From the NCBI RefSeq assembly GCF_015352455.1, contig NZ_JADKPN010000008.1, forward strand, positions 62,001-126,000: a stretch of 64,000 nucleotides of DNA, written 5' to 3'. This stretch comes from Nocardioides islandensis (GTDB lineage: Bacteria > Actinomycetota > Actinomycetes > Propionibacteriales > Nocardioidaceae). Below, in pieces: positions 17,556 to 26,029 of this stretch. Position 1 is the first letter of the stretch, and each line of letters begins with the position of its first letter. The notes under the pieces are model-generated. The model made no database searches, had not been told where the DNA came from, and saw only the letters and a program-made list of their open reading frames with translations. Made by a program: the position numbers and the translations under genes.

Positions 17556-17639
17556 CTTTACCGAGTGCTTTACCGGGTGCTTTACCTGGACCTTTACCAG
17601 CGCCTTCACCTCGGCCTTTGCCAGCCCGTTACCGGGTCC
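17556..17639. repeat. 12 bp tandem repeat overlapping the dapC stop
   Basis: Seven consecutive 12 bp units (CTTTACCGAGTG, CTTTACCGGGTG, CTTTACCTGGAC and so on) run from 17556 to 17639. The later copies are degenerate, and the last one covers the final codons and stop of dapC (stop at 17629). The period equals four codons. Confidence 0.85.
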
Positions 17640-18759
17640 TTGACCCCGAGGTCTGTCCGCTGGTTGCCAAGCGCTGTGCCGCCGTGGCCGCCCGCTCGTC
17701 GGTGACCGTCAGGGCCACCCGCACGTGCTCACGCCCGGCGGCCCCGTAGAAGGCCCCGGGCGCGACCAGCATCCCGAGCTCGGCCAGGGCGTCGACGGTG
17801 GCCCAGCAGTCCTCACCGCGGGTCGCCCACAGGTACAGCGACGCCTCGGAGTGGTCGATCCGGAACCCCGCGCCCTCCAGCGCCGGCCGCAGCAGCGCGC
17901 GCCGGGCGGCGTACCGCTCCCGCTGCTCGTCCACGTGCGCGTCGTCGGCCAGGGCGGCCGCCATGGCGACCTGCTGCGGTCCGGGCAGGATCAGGCCGAG
18001 GTTCTTGCGGACCTCGAGCAGCTCGGTGACCAGGTCCGGGTCCCCGGCGACGAACGCGCACCGGTAGCCGGCGAGGTTGCTGCGCTTGCTCAGCGAGTGG
18101 ACGGCCAGGATGCCGTCCGGCGAGCCGCCGCAGACGTCCGGGTGCAGCACGGAGACCGGCTGGGTCTCCCAGCCGAGCTCGACGTAGCACTCGTCGGAGA
18201 CCAGTACCGTGCCGCGCTCGCGGCACCACTCCACGACCTTGCGGAGGTGGTCGACCGGCAGCACCCGGCCGGTGGGGTTCGAGGGCGAGTTCAGCCAGAG
18301 CATCGCCGGTCGCTCGGGACCGATCGCGGTGAGCGAGTCGGCGGCGAGGGTGCGGGCGCCGGCGAGCAGCGCGCCGACGTCGTAGGTCGGGTACGCGAGC
18401 TCGGGATACACGACCAGGTCGCCGGGGCCGACGCCCAGGTGGAGGGCCAGGCTCGCGACCATCTCCTTGGAGCCGATGCTCGGGATCACGGCGTCGAGCC
18501 CGAGGCCGGTCACGCCGAGGCGGCGCTCCATCCAGCCGAGGGCGGCCGCGCGGGTCTCGGTCCGGCCGATCGTGACGGGGTACCCCGGGCTGTCCGCGGC
18601 GTCCGCGAGCGCGCGCCGTACGGACTCGGGCGTCGGGTCCACGGGCGTGCCCACCGACAGGTCGACGATGCCGTCGGGGTGCGCGCGGGCGCGCTCGGCC
18701 GCGGGGGCGAGCTTGTCCCAGGGGAAGTCAGGGAGTCTCTGGGAGACCCGCTGGCGCAC
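17629..18759 (-). CDS. dapC: Succinyldiaminopimelate transaminase
   Basis: A 376-residue PLP-dependent class I/II aminotransferase acting between DapD and DapE in the succinylase branch of DAP synthesis. Visible features: substrate-side LSVGTPVDPTP, PELAYPTYDVG, the NSPSNPTG motif that binds PLP, SDECYVELG, and the PLP lysine in SLSKRSNLAGYR. The GTG start (18759) shares bases with the TAG stop of the ferredoxin gene (TAGTG), so translation is coupled. The C-terminal end lies in a 12 bp tandem repeat. The pairing with fdxA is common in actinobacteria. Confidence 0.93.
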   Translation of the reverse strand: MRQRVSQRLPDFPWDKLAPAAERARAHPDGIVDLSVGTPVDPTPESVRRALADAADSPGYPVTIGRTETRAAALGWMERRLGVTGLGLDAVIPSIGSKEMVASLALHLGVGPGDLVVYPELAYPTYDVGALLAGARTLAADSLTAIGPERPAMLWLNSPSNPTGRVLPVDHLRKVVEWCRERGTVLVSDECYVELGWETQPVSVLHPDVCGGSPDGILAVHSLSKRSNLAGYRCAFVAGDPDLVTELLEVRKNLGLILPGPQQVAMAAALADDAHVDEQRERYAARRALLRPALEGAGFRIDHSEASLYLWATRGEDCWATVDALAELGMLVAPGAFYGAAGREHVRVALTVTDERAATAAQRLATSGQTSGSRTR

Positions 18760-19085
18760 TACTCGTCGTGCTCTTGGGGCGGCAGGGCCGCGACGAGCTC
18801 GTGGTCGTGGTCGATCTCGCCGAGCTTGGCCGCGCCACCGGGCGAGCCGAGGTCGTCGAAGAAGTGGACGTTGGCGTCGTAGTAGGCCTTCCACTCCTCC
18901 GGGGTGTCGTCCTCGTAGAAGATCGCCTCGACCGGGCAGACGGGCTCGCAGGCGCCGCAGTCGACGCACTCGTCGGGGTGGATGTACAGCATCCGCTTGC
19001 CCTCGTAGATGCAGTCGACGGGACACTCGTCGACGCAGGCCCGGTCCTTCAGGTCGACGCACGGCTGGGCGATGACGTAGGTCAC
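18759..19085 (-). CDS. fdxA: 7Fe ferredoxin
   Basis: A 108-residue ferredoxin with two cluster sites. The N-terminal cysteines (CVDLKDRACVDECPVDC) fit the seven-iron type, with a 3Fe-4S and a 4Fe-4S cluster. The second set is CVDCGACEPVCPVEA. It is a soluble low-potential electron carrier. A strong AGGAGG lies upstream of the GTG start at 19085, and its stop overlaps the dapC start. There is no direct metabolic link to DapC, so the coupling may reflect conserved gene order only. Confidence 0.95.
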   Translation of the reverse strand: MTYVIAQPCVDLKDRACVDECPVDCIYEGKRMLYIHPDECVDCGACEPVCPVEAIFYEDDTPEEWKAYYDANVHFFDDLGSPGGAAKLGEIDHDHELVAALPPQEHDE

Positions 19086-19171
19086 CCTGTTCCTCCTGTT
19101 ACAGACCACACTGGTGGGCGAGACGGTGTCGCGGGCTCTGCCGTTGACTGGCCCCAGCCTAGTCTTTGCCC

Positions 19172-20086
19172 GTGCCGACCTCCGCCCAGGCCCGTTCCTT
19201 GGGCCCGCATGTCGTGGGGAGTCGGATCGTGGTCCGGCGCGTGCTGCCGGGCGAGACGGGCCCGTCCGGCGGCCCGGCGATGACCGACCTGCTCGGCGTG
19301 TGCGTGGCGTGGGGCGACGGCCTGTGCGTGGTGTCGCCGGACGCGGGCGGGCCCGACGTCGCGATCCCGGTCGCCGACATCGTGTCCGGCAAGCCCGTCC
19401 CGCCCCGGCCCTCACCACGGCTGCGGGTGTCGCCGCGGGATGCGCAGGTGCGGGCGTTCACGCTCTTCCCCGACCTCGAGGTGCGCGAGGTCGACGGCCC
19501 GTCCGGCTGGCTGCTCCGGTCGTCGGCGACCGCCACCGCCCGGCGGGCCAACTCCGTGCTCGCGTTCCCCGGTGGGGGTGAGTACGGCGGGGTGGAGGTC
19601 GCCGGGGTCGAGGCGCACTACGCGGCGCTGGGCAAGCCACCGGTCGCCGCGGTGCTCGGCACCTCGGACGAGCGGCGCTACTTCGAGGAGCTGGGCTGGG
19701 TGCCCGAGAGCCATGACGCCGACACCCTGTTCCAGCTCGCCCCGGTGGCCACCGCCGCCCGTGCCGTCGCGTCGGTGGACGTCTCCGCGGTGGTCATCAC
19801 CCTGGACGGCGGGATCGCCACCGCCTGCCTCCCCGGCGCCGCCCAGGGCCACGCGGCGTACGCCGACGACTGGGTCGGCTTCCGCGGCATCGAGGTCGCC
19901 CCGCTCCGGCGCCGCCAGGGCCTCGCCCGCACGATCATGGCCGCGCTCCTCGCCTGGTCCGCCGAGCTCGGCGCCACCACGGCGTACCTCCAGGTCCTCG
20001 GCGACAACTCACCTGCCCTCGCGCTGTACGAGTCGCTCGGCTTCACGACCCACCACCAGTACGCGTACCTGACGCCCGGGCGCTGA
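19172..20086 (+). CDS. GNAT family N-acetyltransferase
   Basis: A 304-residue protein. The C-terminal GNAT fold (about 200-304) has the acetyl-CoA loop RRRQGLARTIMAALLAW and the terminal ALYESLGF motif. The N-terminal 90 residues form a separate small domain. The acceptor substrate is unknown. GTG 19172 is preferred because TAGTCT (19160-19165) lies six bases upstream and no ribosome binding site is visible, so the mRNA is probably leaderless. It is divergent from fdxA. Confidence 0.87.
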   Translation: MPTSAQARSLGPHVVGSRIVVRRVLPGETGPSGGPAMTDLLGVCVAWGDGLCVVSPDAGGPDVAIPVADIVSGKPVPPRPSPRLRVSPRDAQVRAFTLFPDLEVREVDGPSGWLLRSSATATARRANSVLAFPGGGEYGGVEVAGVEAHYAALGKPPVAAVLGTSDERRYFEELGWVPESHDADTLFQLAPVATAARAVASVDVSAVVITLDGGIATACLPGAAQGHAAYADDWVGFRGIEVAPLRRRQGLARTIMAALLAWSAELGATTAYLQVLGDNSPALALYESLGFTTHHQYAYLTPGR

Positions 20087-20212
20087 ACCCGGGGCCGTCG
20101 GTCCTGCGACGGGAGGTCGGTTGCCTCTGCCCCCCGACCGACGGACGTCGCAACCTGGTGGTGCACCGCCATCTGACCTGCGGCGGCGCTCGACATGGAA
20201 CGAGGTGAGGTC

Positions 20213-21511
20213 ATGCACAGGTGGCTCGCTCGCCCTCCAGGGGCTCTGGCGCTCGTGGTCGGCGGCCTGCTGACGATGGGCACGGTCGGTGGGACGTCGT
20301 CGGCCATCGCGGTGGCCGACGATGCGGTGGTCGGCGGTGCCGCGGCGGCCGCCCCGGGCCACATCATCGGGACCGTCACCGACTCGGGCGGCCAGCCGCT
20401 CGCCGGTGTGATGGTCGGCGTCTGGACCCTCCCGCCGCCGGGCCAGGGCGCCTCGGTCTATTCGAAGCTCACCGACGCGACGGGCGGGTACGACATCTTC
20501 ATGAACGACGGCACCTACCGGGTGTCGTTCGACGATCCCTCCGGCGCGTACGCGACCGAGTACTACGACAACAAGCTCGACATGGAGACGTCCGACCCGG
20601 TCGCGGCGAGCAGCGCCGGGGCGACGACGGGGATCGACGCGTCGCTCGCACCCGCGGCCGTCCTCTCGGGACGACTCACCCATCCTGACGGGACGCCCGT
20701 CACCAAGGGCATGGTCGTCGTCTACCGGCTGGTCGGTGGCGCCTACAAGTGGCGTGCGAACGCCTACCTGGACGGGACCGGCGCCTACCGTGCGGCCGGC
20801 CTCCAGGCCGGCACCTACCGCCTAGGGTTCCACGACGCCATCTGGCAGGTCGACGAGTACTGGAACGACGCGGGCACCCTGGAGAGCGCCGCTCCGATTG
20901 CCGTCGCCGTAGGCCAGCAGGTGAGTGGCCTCGACGCGGTGCTGGACCCTGCGCAGGGACCGCTGGCCATCAGGAACGTGCTTCCCCCCGACATCCTGGG
21001 AAGGCCGCGGGTCGGCGAGGAGCTCACCGCCACGCCAGGCTCCTGGGTGCCCGCCGGTGTGAGCGTGACCTACCAGTGGCAGTCCAAAGGAGTGGCGATC
21101 CCGGGAGCGACCGGATCGACGTTCAGACCGACGGCGGCGGACATCGGCAGGACCATCCGCGTGCGCGTGACCGCTTCCCAACCGGGCTACTGGATCGGCT
21201 ACGCGCAGTCGGAGTCGACGGCGATGGTGAAGCCGGGTGTGATCCACAACAGCGAGTCGCCCAGGATCAGGGGCGTCCTGCGGGTGGGACAGAAGATCAA
21301 GGTCACGTCTGGCCAGTGGCAGCCACAGCAGGTCAAGCTGCACTACCAGTGGTTCGCCGGACACACGAAGATCCGCGGCGCCACCAAACGCACCCTCGTC
21401 ATCGGCTCGCAGCTGGTCGGCCAGCGTCTGAGTGTCCGCGTGAAGGCCTCGGCCTCCGGGTACGAGCCACTCCGGGTCAGGACTCGGCGCAGTGCCGAGG
21501 TCGAGCGCTGA
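20213..21511 (+). CDS. Secreted protein with carboxypeptidase-regulatory and Ig-like repeats
   Basis: A 432-residue exported protein. The signal peptide (WLARPPGALALVVGGLL region) is followed by two carboxypeptidase-regulatory-like beta domains (GTVTDSGGQPLAGVMVGVW; GRLTHPDGTPVTKGMVVVY), and then two Ig-like repeats with the signatures YQWQSKGVAIPGATGS and YQWFAGHTKIRGATKR. Such modules mediate adhesion or matrix binding on the cell surface; no catalytic domain is seen. ATG 20213 is preferred over ATG 20195 because GAGG lies seven bases upstream of it. Confidence 0.8.
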   Translation: MHRWLARPPGALALVVGGLLTMGTVGGTSSAIAVADDAVVGGAAAAAPGHIIGTVTDSGGQPLAGVMVGVWTLPPPGQGASVYSKLTDATGGYDIFMNDGTYRVSFDDPSGAYATEYYDNKLDMETSDPVAASSAGATTGIDASLAPAAVLSGRLTHPDGTPVTKGMVVVYRLVGGAYKWRANAYLDGTGAYRAAGLQAGTYRLGFHDAIWQVDEYWNDAGTLESAAPIAVAVGQQVSGLDAVLDPAQGPLAIRNVLPPDILGRPRVGEELTATPGSWVPAGVSVTYQWQSKGVAIPGATGSTFRPTAADIGRTIRVRVTASQPGYWIGYAQSESTAMVKPGVIHNSESPRIRGVLRVGQKIKVTSGQWQPQQVKLHYQWFAGHTKIRGATKRTLVIGSQLVGQRLSVRVKASASGYEPLRVRTRRSAEVER

Positions 21512-21544
21512 CGAATCGGTGTGGCGGCGCGCCTGGGGCGTCCG

Positions 21545-21550
21545 TACGCT
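21545..21550 (+). promoter_or_regulatory. Putative -10 of aspS leader transcript
   Basis: TACGCT lies about 15 bases before the first T-box stem and matches the -10 of the ileS leader. A transcript from about 21557 would give a 160-base leader. No convincing -35 is visible. Confidence 0.45.
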
Positions 21551-21556
21551 TGGCCC

Positions 21557-21716
21557 CGACACCGGTGAGGCCTGACAACCCTCGCTCGAGAGAGGAGCCG
21601 GGTCCGCGCGTCCGGCGTACCGACGAGAGGCCGGGGCCGACCCGGCGAAGGTGTGGTGGCACCGCGACCTTGCCCCCGCCCACACCTCCAGGGCTTTCCG
21701 CCTACTGGAGGTAACC
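21557..21716 (+). ncRNA. T-box riboswitch, aspS leader (translational type)
   Basis: The T-box core TGGTGGCACCGCG lies at 21654-21666. Its UGGC would pair with GCCA, fitting a tRNA with discriminator G such as tRNA-Asp or tRNA-Asn. A 6 bp stem (GTGAGG 21565-21570 with CCTCGC 21580-21585) presents a 9-base loop, CCTGACAAC, which contains GAC (Asp) at 21574-21576 followed by A, and next to it AAC (Asn). An 8 bp hairpin (21684-21691 with 21705-21712) sequesters the GGAGG ribosome binding site. The layout parallels the ileS T-box in this window. The Asp assignment is favoured because a purine follows the codon; a structural comparison is needed. Confidence 0.82.
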
Positions 21717-22997
21717 ATGCAACGCACGCTCTGTACCGACCTGCCGACCGCCACCCCCGGCGAGCCCGTCCGCATCCAGGGCTGGGTCCACCGCCGGCGC
21801 GAGCTGGCGCAGCTGACCTTCCTGGTGGTCCGCGACCGCTCCGGCCTCGCGCAGGTGGTCGTCCGCGGAGACGCCGCGCAGGGACTGCCGCCGGAGGAGA
21901 CGCCGGTCGAGGTGACCGGGACGGCGACCGCGAACCCACAGGCGCCCGGTGGCGTCGAGGTCACCGACCCGACCGTGACCGCGCTGTCCGACGACGCCGA
22001 CACCCCGCCCGTCGAGCTGTGGCGGCCGACGCTGAGCGCCTCCCTCCCGACGCTGCTCGACCACGCGGCGGTCACCTGGCGGCACCCGGTGCAGCGGGCC
22101 AAGTGGGAGCTGGCGGCGGCCGCGATGAAGGGCTTCCGCGACACCCTCGACGCGGGCGGGTTCACCGAGATCGCCACGCCCAAGCTGGTCGAGTCGGCCA
22201 CCGAGAGCGGCGCGAACGTCTTCCAGGTCGACTACTTCGGCCGGCCGGCGTACCTCGCCCAGTCACCACAGTTCTACAAGCAGGTGCTGGTCGGGGTGTT
22301 CGAGCGCGTCTACGAGGTCGGGCCCGTGTTCCGCGCGGAGCCGCACGACACGGTGCGCCACGTCGCGCAGTTCCTCAGCCTGGACGTCGAGCTCGGGTTC
22401 ATCGAGGACCACCGCGAGGTGATCCAGGTGCTCCGCGACGTCGTCGCCGGCATGGTGGAGGCCGTCGGCACGTACGCCGCCCCGGCCGTCGAGCGGCTCG
22501 GGATCGAGCTGCCGGTGGTGCTGGAGGAGATCCCGCTCCTGCACTTCCGCGAGGCGCTGGAGATCGCCGGCGCACCCGCCGACGAGCCCGACCTGGCTCC
22601 TGCCCACGAGCGAGCACTCGGTGAGTGGGCCAGGGCCGAGCACGGGAGCGACTTCGTCGTCGTCGAGGGGTACCCGACCGCGAACCGCGCCTTCTACAGC
22701 CACCCGGACCCGGCCGACCCGCACTGGAGCCGGTCCTTCGACCTGATCTTCCGCGGCACCGAGCTGGTCAGCGGGGCGCAGCGGCTGCACCGGTACGACG
22801 ACTACGTGCGCACGCTGGAGGAGCGCGGCTACCCGTACGAGCCCTACGCGTCGTACGTCGAGGCGTTCCGGCGCGGCATCCCGCCGCACGGCGGCTTCGC
22901 GATCGGGCTCGAACGGTTCGTCGGGCGGCTCACGCAGAGCCCTAACATCCGTGAGGTGACGCTCTTCCCGCGCGACCTCCACCGGCTGGCCCCATGA
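21717..22997 (+). CDS. aspS: Aspartyl-tRNA synthetase, short archaeal type (likely non-discriminating)
   Basis: A 426-residue class IIb synthetase. Visible: the N-terminal OB-fold anticodon domain (VRIQGWVHRRRELAQLTFLV), class II motif 2 around FRAEPHDTVRHVAQF and motif 3 GGFAIGLERF. Typical bacterial AspRS has near 590 residues and carries an extra GAD domain that is missing here, so this belongs to the archaeal-like short group. Members often also charge tRNA-Asn with aspartate for GatCAB amidation, hence the common label aspartate-tRNA(Asn) ligase. Start ATG 21717 is set by the T-box SD. The RidA gene overlaps its stop by four bases. Confidence 0.93.
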   Translation: MQRTLCTDLPTATPGEPVRIQGWVHRRRELAQLTFLVVRDRSGLAQVVVRGDAAQGLPPEETPVEVTGTATANPQAPGGVEVTDPTVTALSDDADTPPVELWRPTLSASLPTLLDHAAVTWRHPVQRAKWELAAAAMKGFRDTLDAGGFTEIATPKLVESATESGANVFQVDYFGRPAYLAQSPQFYKQVLVGVFERVYEVGPVFRAEPHDTVRHVAQFLSLDVELGFIEDHREVIQVLRDVVAGMVEAVGTYAAPAVERLGIELPVVLEEIPLLHFREALEIAGAPADEPDLAPAHERALGEWARAEHGSDFVVVEGYPTANRAFYSHPDPADPHWSRSFDLIFRGTELVSGAQRLHRYDDYVRTLEERGYPYEPYASYVEAFRRGIPPHGGFAIGLERFVGRLTQSPNIREVTLFPRDLHRLAP

Positions 22998-23419
22998 GCG
23001 ACGAACGCGTGGCCAGCGGGTCGCCGTACGAGCAGACCGTGGGCTTCAGCCGGGCCGTGCGCACCGGACGACACGTGTACGTGTCGGGCACCGCGCCGAT
23101 CTGGCCCGACGGCCACGTCGACCCCGACCCGCTCGTGCAGGCCCGCCGCTGCTGGGAGATCGCGCTCGACGCGCTCGCCCGGCTCGGCGGGTCCGCCGGC
23201 GACGCGGTGCGCACGCGCACGTACCTCACCGACCGCAGGTACGAGGGTCCGGCCAGCCAGGCGCACGGCGAGGTGTTCGCCGACGTGCGGCCGGCGTCCA
23301 CGATGCTCGTGGTCGTCGGCATGCTCGACCCCCGGTGGGTGGTCGAGGTCGAGCTGGACGCGGTGCTGCCGGACCCGCCGGATCAGCCGGGGCAGACGAC
23401 GGCGTCGACCGGCGCGTAG
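22994..23419 (+). CDS. RidA family (YjgF/UK114) protein
   Basis: A 141-residue protein of the RidA family, whose members hydrolyse reactive enamine or imine intermediates formed by PLP enzymes, or act as related deaminases. Features: a VYVSGTAP core, LVQARRCWEIALDALARLG, and the arginine-containing VRTRTYLTD stretch that holds the RidA catalytic arginine position. It begins inside the aspS stop (ATGA), so it is in the aspS operon under the T-box transcript. Its 3' end overlaps the convergent VanW gene by 37 bases. Confidence 0.9.
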   Translation: MSDERVASGSPYEQTVGFSRAVRTGRHVYVSGTAPIWPDGHVDPDPLVQARRCWEIALDALARLGGSAGDAVRTRTYLTDRRYEGPASQAHGEVFADVRPASTMLVVVGMLDPRWVVEVELDAVLPDPPDQPGQTTASTGA

Positions 23420-25032
23420 GTCGTCGTCACCGTCTCGTCGCGGTCGGCGGTCGCCGGGTCGACGAGGCTGTGCAGGTGGCGGCTGACGTCGACGCTGAAG
23501 CCGCGTCGGCCGGCGGACGGCACGCAGCCGTCGGTGCCACCGTCGACCGTGGCCGGCTCGACGAGTGCGTAGCGCGCCGACGTCGACGTGGTGACCTCCC
23601 ACGCGGCCGTCGACCACAGCACGATCTTCACCGTCCCCGGCGACCCCGGCGCGGCACCGGTGAGCTTGGCCTGGACGAGGACACCCGAGGGCGAGTCGAC
23701 CGAGAACCGCAGGTCCGCTCCCCCCTCGACGGTGGCCTGCCGGCCGACCGGCGAGCGGCCGCCGTACGTCGCCGGCGCGTGGTGCTCGACGTCGCCGTAC
23801 CCCGCCTCGAACGCGGCGTTCCACAGCGCGGTCGCGACCGGCAGCGCGTCCGCGCCGTAGCCGCCGCCGGCGACGGTCGCCCACGAGAAGGTGTCGCCCG
23901 GCTTGATCACGGTCCCGTCGAGCAGGGACACAGCACGCTCGAGGTCGGGGCCGTCGTCCTGGACCGAGTACGTCGTGGAGTAGACGGCCACCCGGTGCTC
24001 GATGCCCAGCGCGGTGGCGTCCTCGGTGGTGAACGTCGGCTCGTGCAGCTCGACGTCGACGGGGGCGACGCGCTGGCCCTCGGGGAGCACCAGCGCGGCG
24101 GTGAACGCCGCCACCACCGACGCCGGCTCGAAGCTCACGCCGTTGATCGCGGGCCGGACGTGGGGCCGGCCGCCCATCAGCGCCACCTCCGCGTCCTGCG
24201 GCTTGCCGTGGCCGAGCAGCCGGTCCTTGACCAGCGCCACGAGCCGGGCGGCCTGGACCTGCGGCACGAGCCGTCCGTCGACCGCCCGCATCGACAGGGC
24301 GTCGGCGAAGTCGCGGGGCTGGAGCCGCACCTGCTGCGTGTCGAGCTCGAGGGCGACCGGCCCGGACATCGCGGGATTTGCGAACGTCCGGACCGCCTCC
24401 TGCACGTCCTCGTCGTCGACGGCCGGTGCCGAGGGCACCAGGTCGATGTGGGCGGTGCGGTCGTTCGAGAGGAACGCCGCGGTGATCGCGGCCTGCGCCT
24501 GCTGGGGGTCGATCGTGCGCCCGGCCCGCGGCTCCACGACCTGGACCCGCTGGTGGTCGAACCGCACGCCGCCGTCGCGCGGGGTGACGCCGCTGCCGGC
24601 CGCCAGCCCCGCGACGAAGTCGGTCATCGTCATCGCCGAGACCGTGACCACCGCGTCCAGGTCGGCGCCGCCGGTGTAGAAGTCCCAGAGCCGCTCCGGC
24701 TCCCAGCTGTCGCCGGCGCCGGCCTGCCGCACCGAGGCGACGTAGTCGATGCCCAGCCCCATCTCGGCCGGCATCGCATCCTGCTTCTTGCCGCCGATGT
24801 CGAGCGTGATCGGCGCGTTGACCCGGGTGGCCAGTCCGGCCCGCAGTGCCTGGGCGGCGGCCATCAGCGAGCGCCCTCCGACGTTGACCCCGGAGACCGT
24901 CGTCCCGCGCGGAGTCTTGTGCTGGGACCCGGCGTACGCCGCGACGTACCCGCCTCCCACCAGCACCATGAGCACCACGAGCATCACCAGCACCACCCTG
25001 GCGCCGGCTCGATCGCGGTCGTTTCGCCCCAC
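23383..25032 (-). CDS. VanW family membrane-anchored protein
   Basis: A 549-residue cell-envelope protein. One N-terminal transmembrane helix (VVLVMLVVLMVLVGGGYVAA) is followed by peptidoglycan-binding-like YoaR domains and a C-terminal VanW domain (IKPGDTFSWATVAGGGYGAD). VanW proteins are named from vancomycin-resistance clusters, but their biochemical role is unresolved; a cell-wall role is assumed. It starts at GTG 25032, which has TACCAT six bases upstream and no ribosome binding site, so a leaderless transcript is likely. It is convergent with RidA, with overlapping 3' ends. Confidence 0.9.
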   Translation of the reverse strand: MGRNDRDRAGARVVLVMLVVLMVLVGGGYVAAYAGSQHKTPRGTTVSGVNVGGRSLMAAAQALRAGLATRVNAPITLDIGGKKQDAMPAEMGLGIDYVASVRQAGAGDSWEPERLWDFYTGGADLDAVVTVSAMTMTDFVAGLAAGSGVTPRDGGVRFDHQRVQVVEPRAGRTIDPQQAQAAITAAFLSNDRTAHIDLVPSAPAVDDEDVQEAVRTFANPAMSGPVALELDTQQVRLQPRDFADALSMRAVDGRLVPQVQAARLVALVKDRLLGHGKPQDAEVALMGGRPHVRPAINGVSFEPASVVAAFTAALVLPEGQRVAPVDVELHEPTFTTEDATALGIEHRVAVYSTTYSVQDDGPDLERAVSLLDGTVIKPGDTFSWATVAGGGYGADALPVATALWNAAFEAGYGDVEHHAPATYGGRSPVGRQATVEGGADLRFSVDSPSGVLVQAKLTGAAPGSPGTVKIVLWSTAAWEVTTSTSARYALVEPATVDGGTDGCVPSAGRRGFSVDVSRHLHSLVDPATADRDETVTTTYAPVDAVVCPG

Positions 25033-25097
25033 CGGTCAATGGTAGGGAGCCCGGGCGGCCGGGTCCGGCTCATCGAACCGGGTGTGTCAGGGACCCG

Positions 25098-26009
25098 TCA
25101 GAGGCCCGCGAAGAGGTCGGACTCCCACCCCTCGTCGCCCACCGGACCCCGCGAACCCTTGGCGATCCGGTAGAACTCCTCGCCCCACATCGACGAGCCG
25201 TTCTCGGCGCCCGCGAAGAACGGGCCGTCCAGCTTGACCTGGCTGCGGTGCCGCGCGAGGGCCGCCAGCTTGGTGTCGATCTCGTCGGCGCCGTCGACGC
25301 GGGCGCTGATCATCGCGTCCGGCGTCACCCACGGGCCGAAGTCGTCGTCGGGCTCCATGCCCTTCCACGTCTCGGTGTCGCCCTCGTCGCGCAGCCGGCG
25401 CAGCCGCTCGCGGAAGCGGCTCTCGGACATCGCCGTCCAGTAGATCTTCGGGATGTCCCACGGCTCGCCGAGGTCGGGCTTGTACGACGCCACCGCGGCC
25501 AGCGACGCGGCGTACGTCGCCACGCGGTGGGCCTGGATGTGGTCGGGGTGCCCGTAGTTGCCGAACTGGTCGTAGGTGACCAGCACCTGGGGCCGGACCT
25601 CGCGGATGACGGTGACGAGGTGGTCGGCGGCCTCGCGCAGGTCGGCGTTCCAGAAGGCGTTGGCGTGAGTGTCGTCGGCGGGGACGGCGTACCCGTCCTC
25701 GTGCCACTGCATGCCCGAGTCGCGGTAGGTGCCGAACCCGCCCAGGAACCGGTGGTCGGTGACCCCGAGCTCCTTCATCGCGTCCTCGAGCTCGCCACGC
25801 CGGTGCTCCCCGAGCCCGTCCTCCCGGTCGGCGGCGAGGTGCTCGAGCTCGGGGACGAGGATCTCGCCCATCTCGCCGGCGGTGCACGTGACGAGCGTGA
25901 CCCCGCGGCCCATGGCGACGTACTTCGCCATCGTCACGCCGTTCTGGATCGTCTCGTCGTCGGGGTGGGCGTGGACGAGGAGGATGCGCTCGTCAGGTGC
26001 AGAAGTCAC
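25098..26009 (-). CDS. mshB: MshB, mycothiol biosynthesis deacetylase
   Basis: A 303-residue LmbE-family zinc enzyme that deacetylates GlcNAc-inositol to GlcN-inositol in mycothiol synthesis. It has the signature HAHPDDE (zinc ligands H15 and D18) and the third ligand H154 in YGHPDHI. Mycothiol is the actinobacterial counterpart of glutathione, so this gene supports the taxonomic call. GTG 26009 is chosen because TACGCT is seven bases upstream (26022-26017) with no SD, a leaderless arrangement. An open frame extends further upstream into the repeat array but has no support. Confidence 0.93.
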   Translation of the reverse strand: MTSAPDERILLVHAHPDDETIQNGVTMAKYVAMGRGVTLVTCTAGEMGEILVPELEHLAADREDGLGEHRRGELEDAMKELGVTDHRFLGGFGTYRDSGMQWHEDGYAVPADDTHANAFWNADLREAADHLVTVIREVRPQVLVTYDQFGNYGHPDHIQAHRVATYAASLAAVASYKPDLGEPWDIPKIYWTAMSESRFRERLRRLRDEGDTETWKGMEPDDDFGPWVTPDAMISARVDGADEIDTKLAALARHRSQVKLDGPFFAGAENGSSMWGEEFYRIAKGSRGPVGDEGWESDLFAGL

Positions 26010-26029
26010 GGGTTCGAGCGTAGGCGCCC

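Noticed and set aside
17025..17609. Minus-strand frame with KVK-type repeats over the 17.0-17.6 kb gap
   Set aside because: It arises from the 12 bp tandem repeats and reads through a plus-strand gene and terminator.
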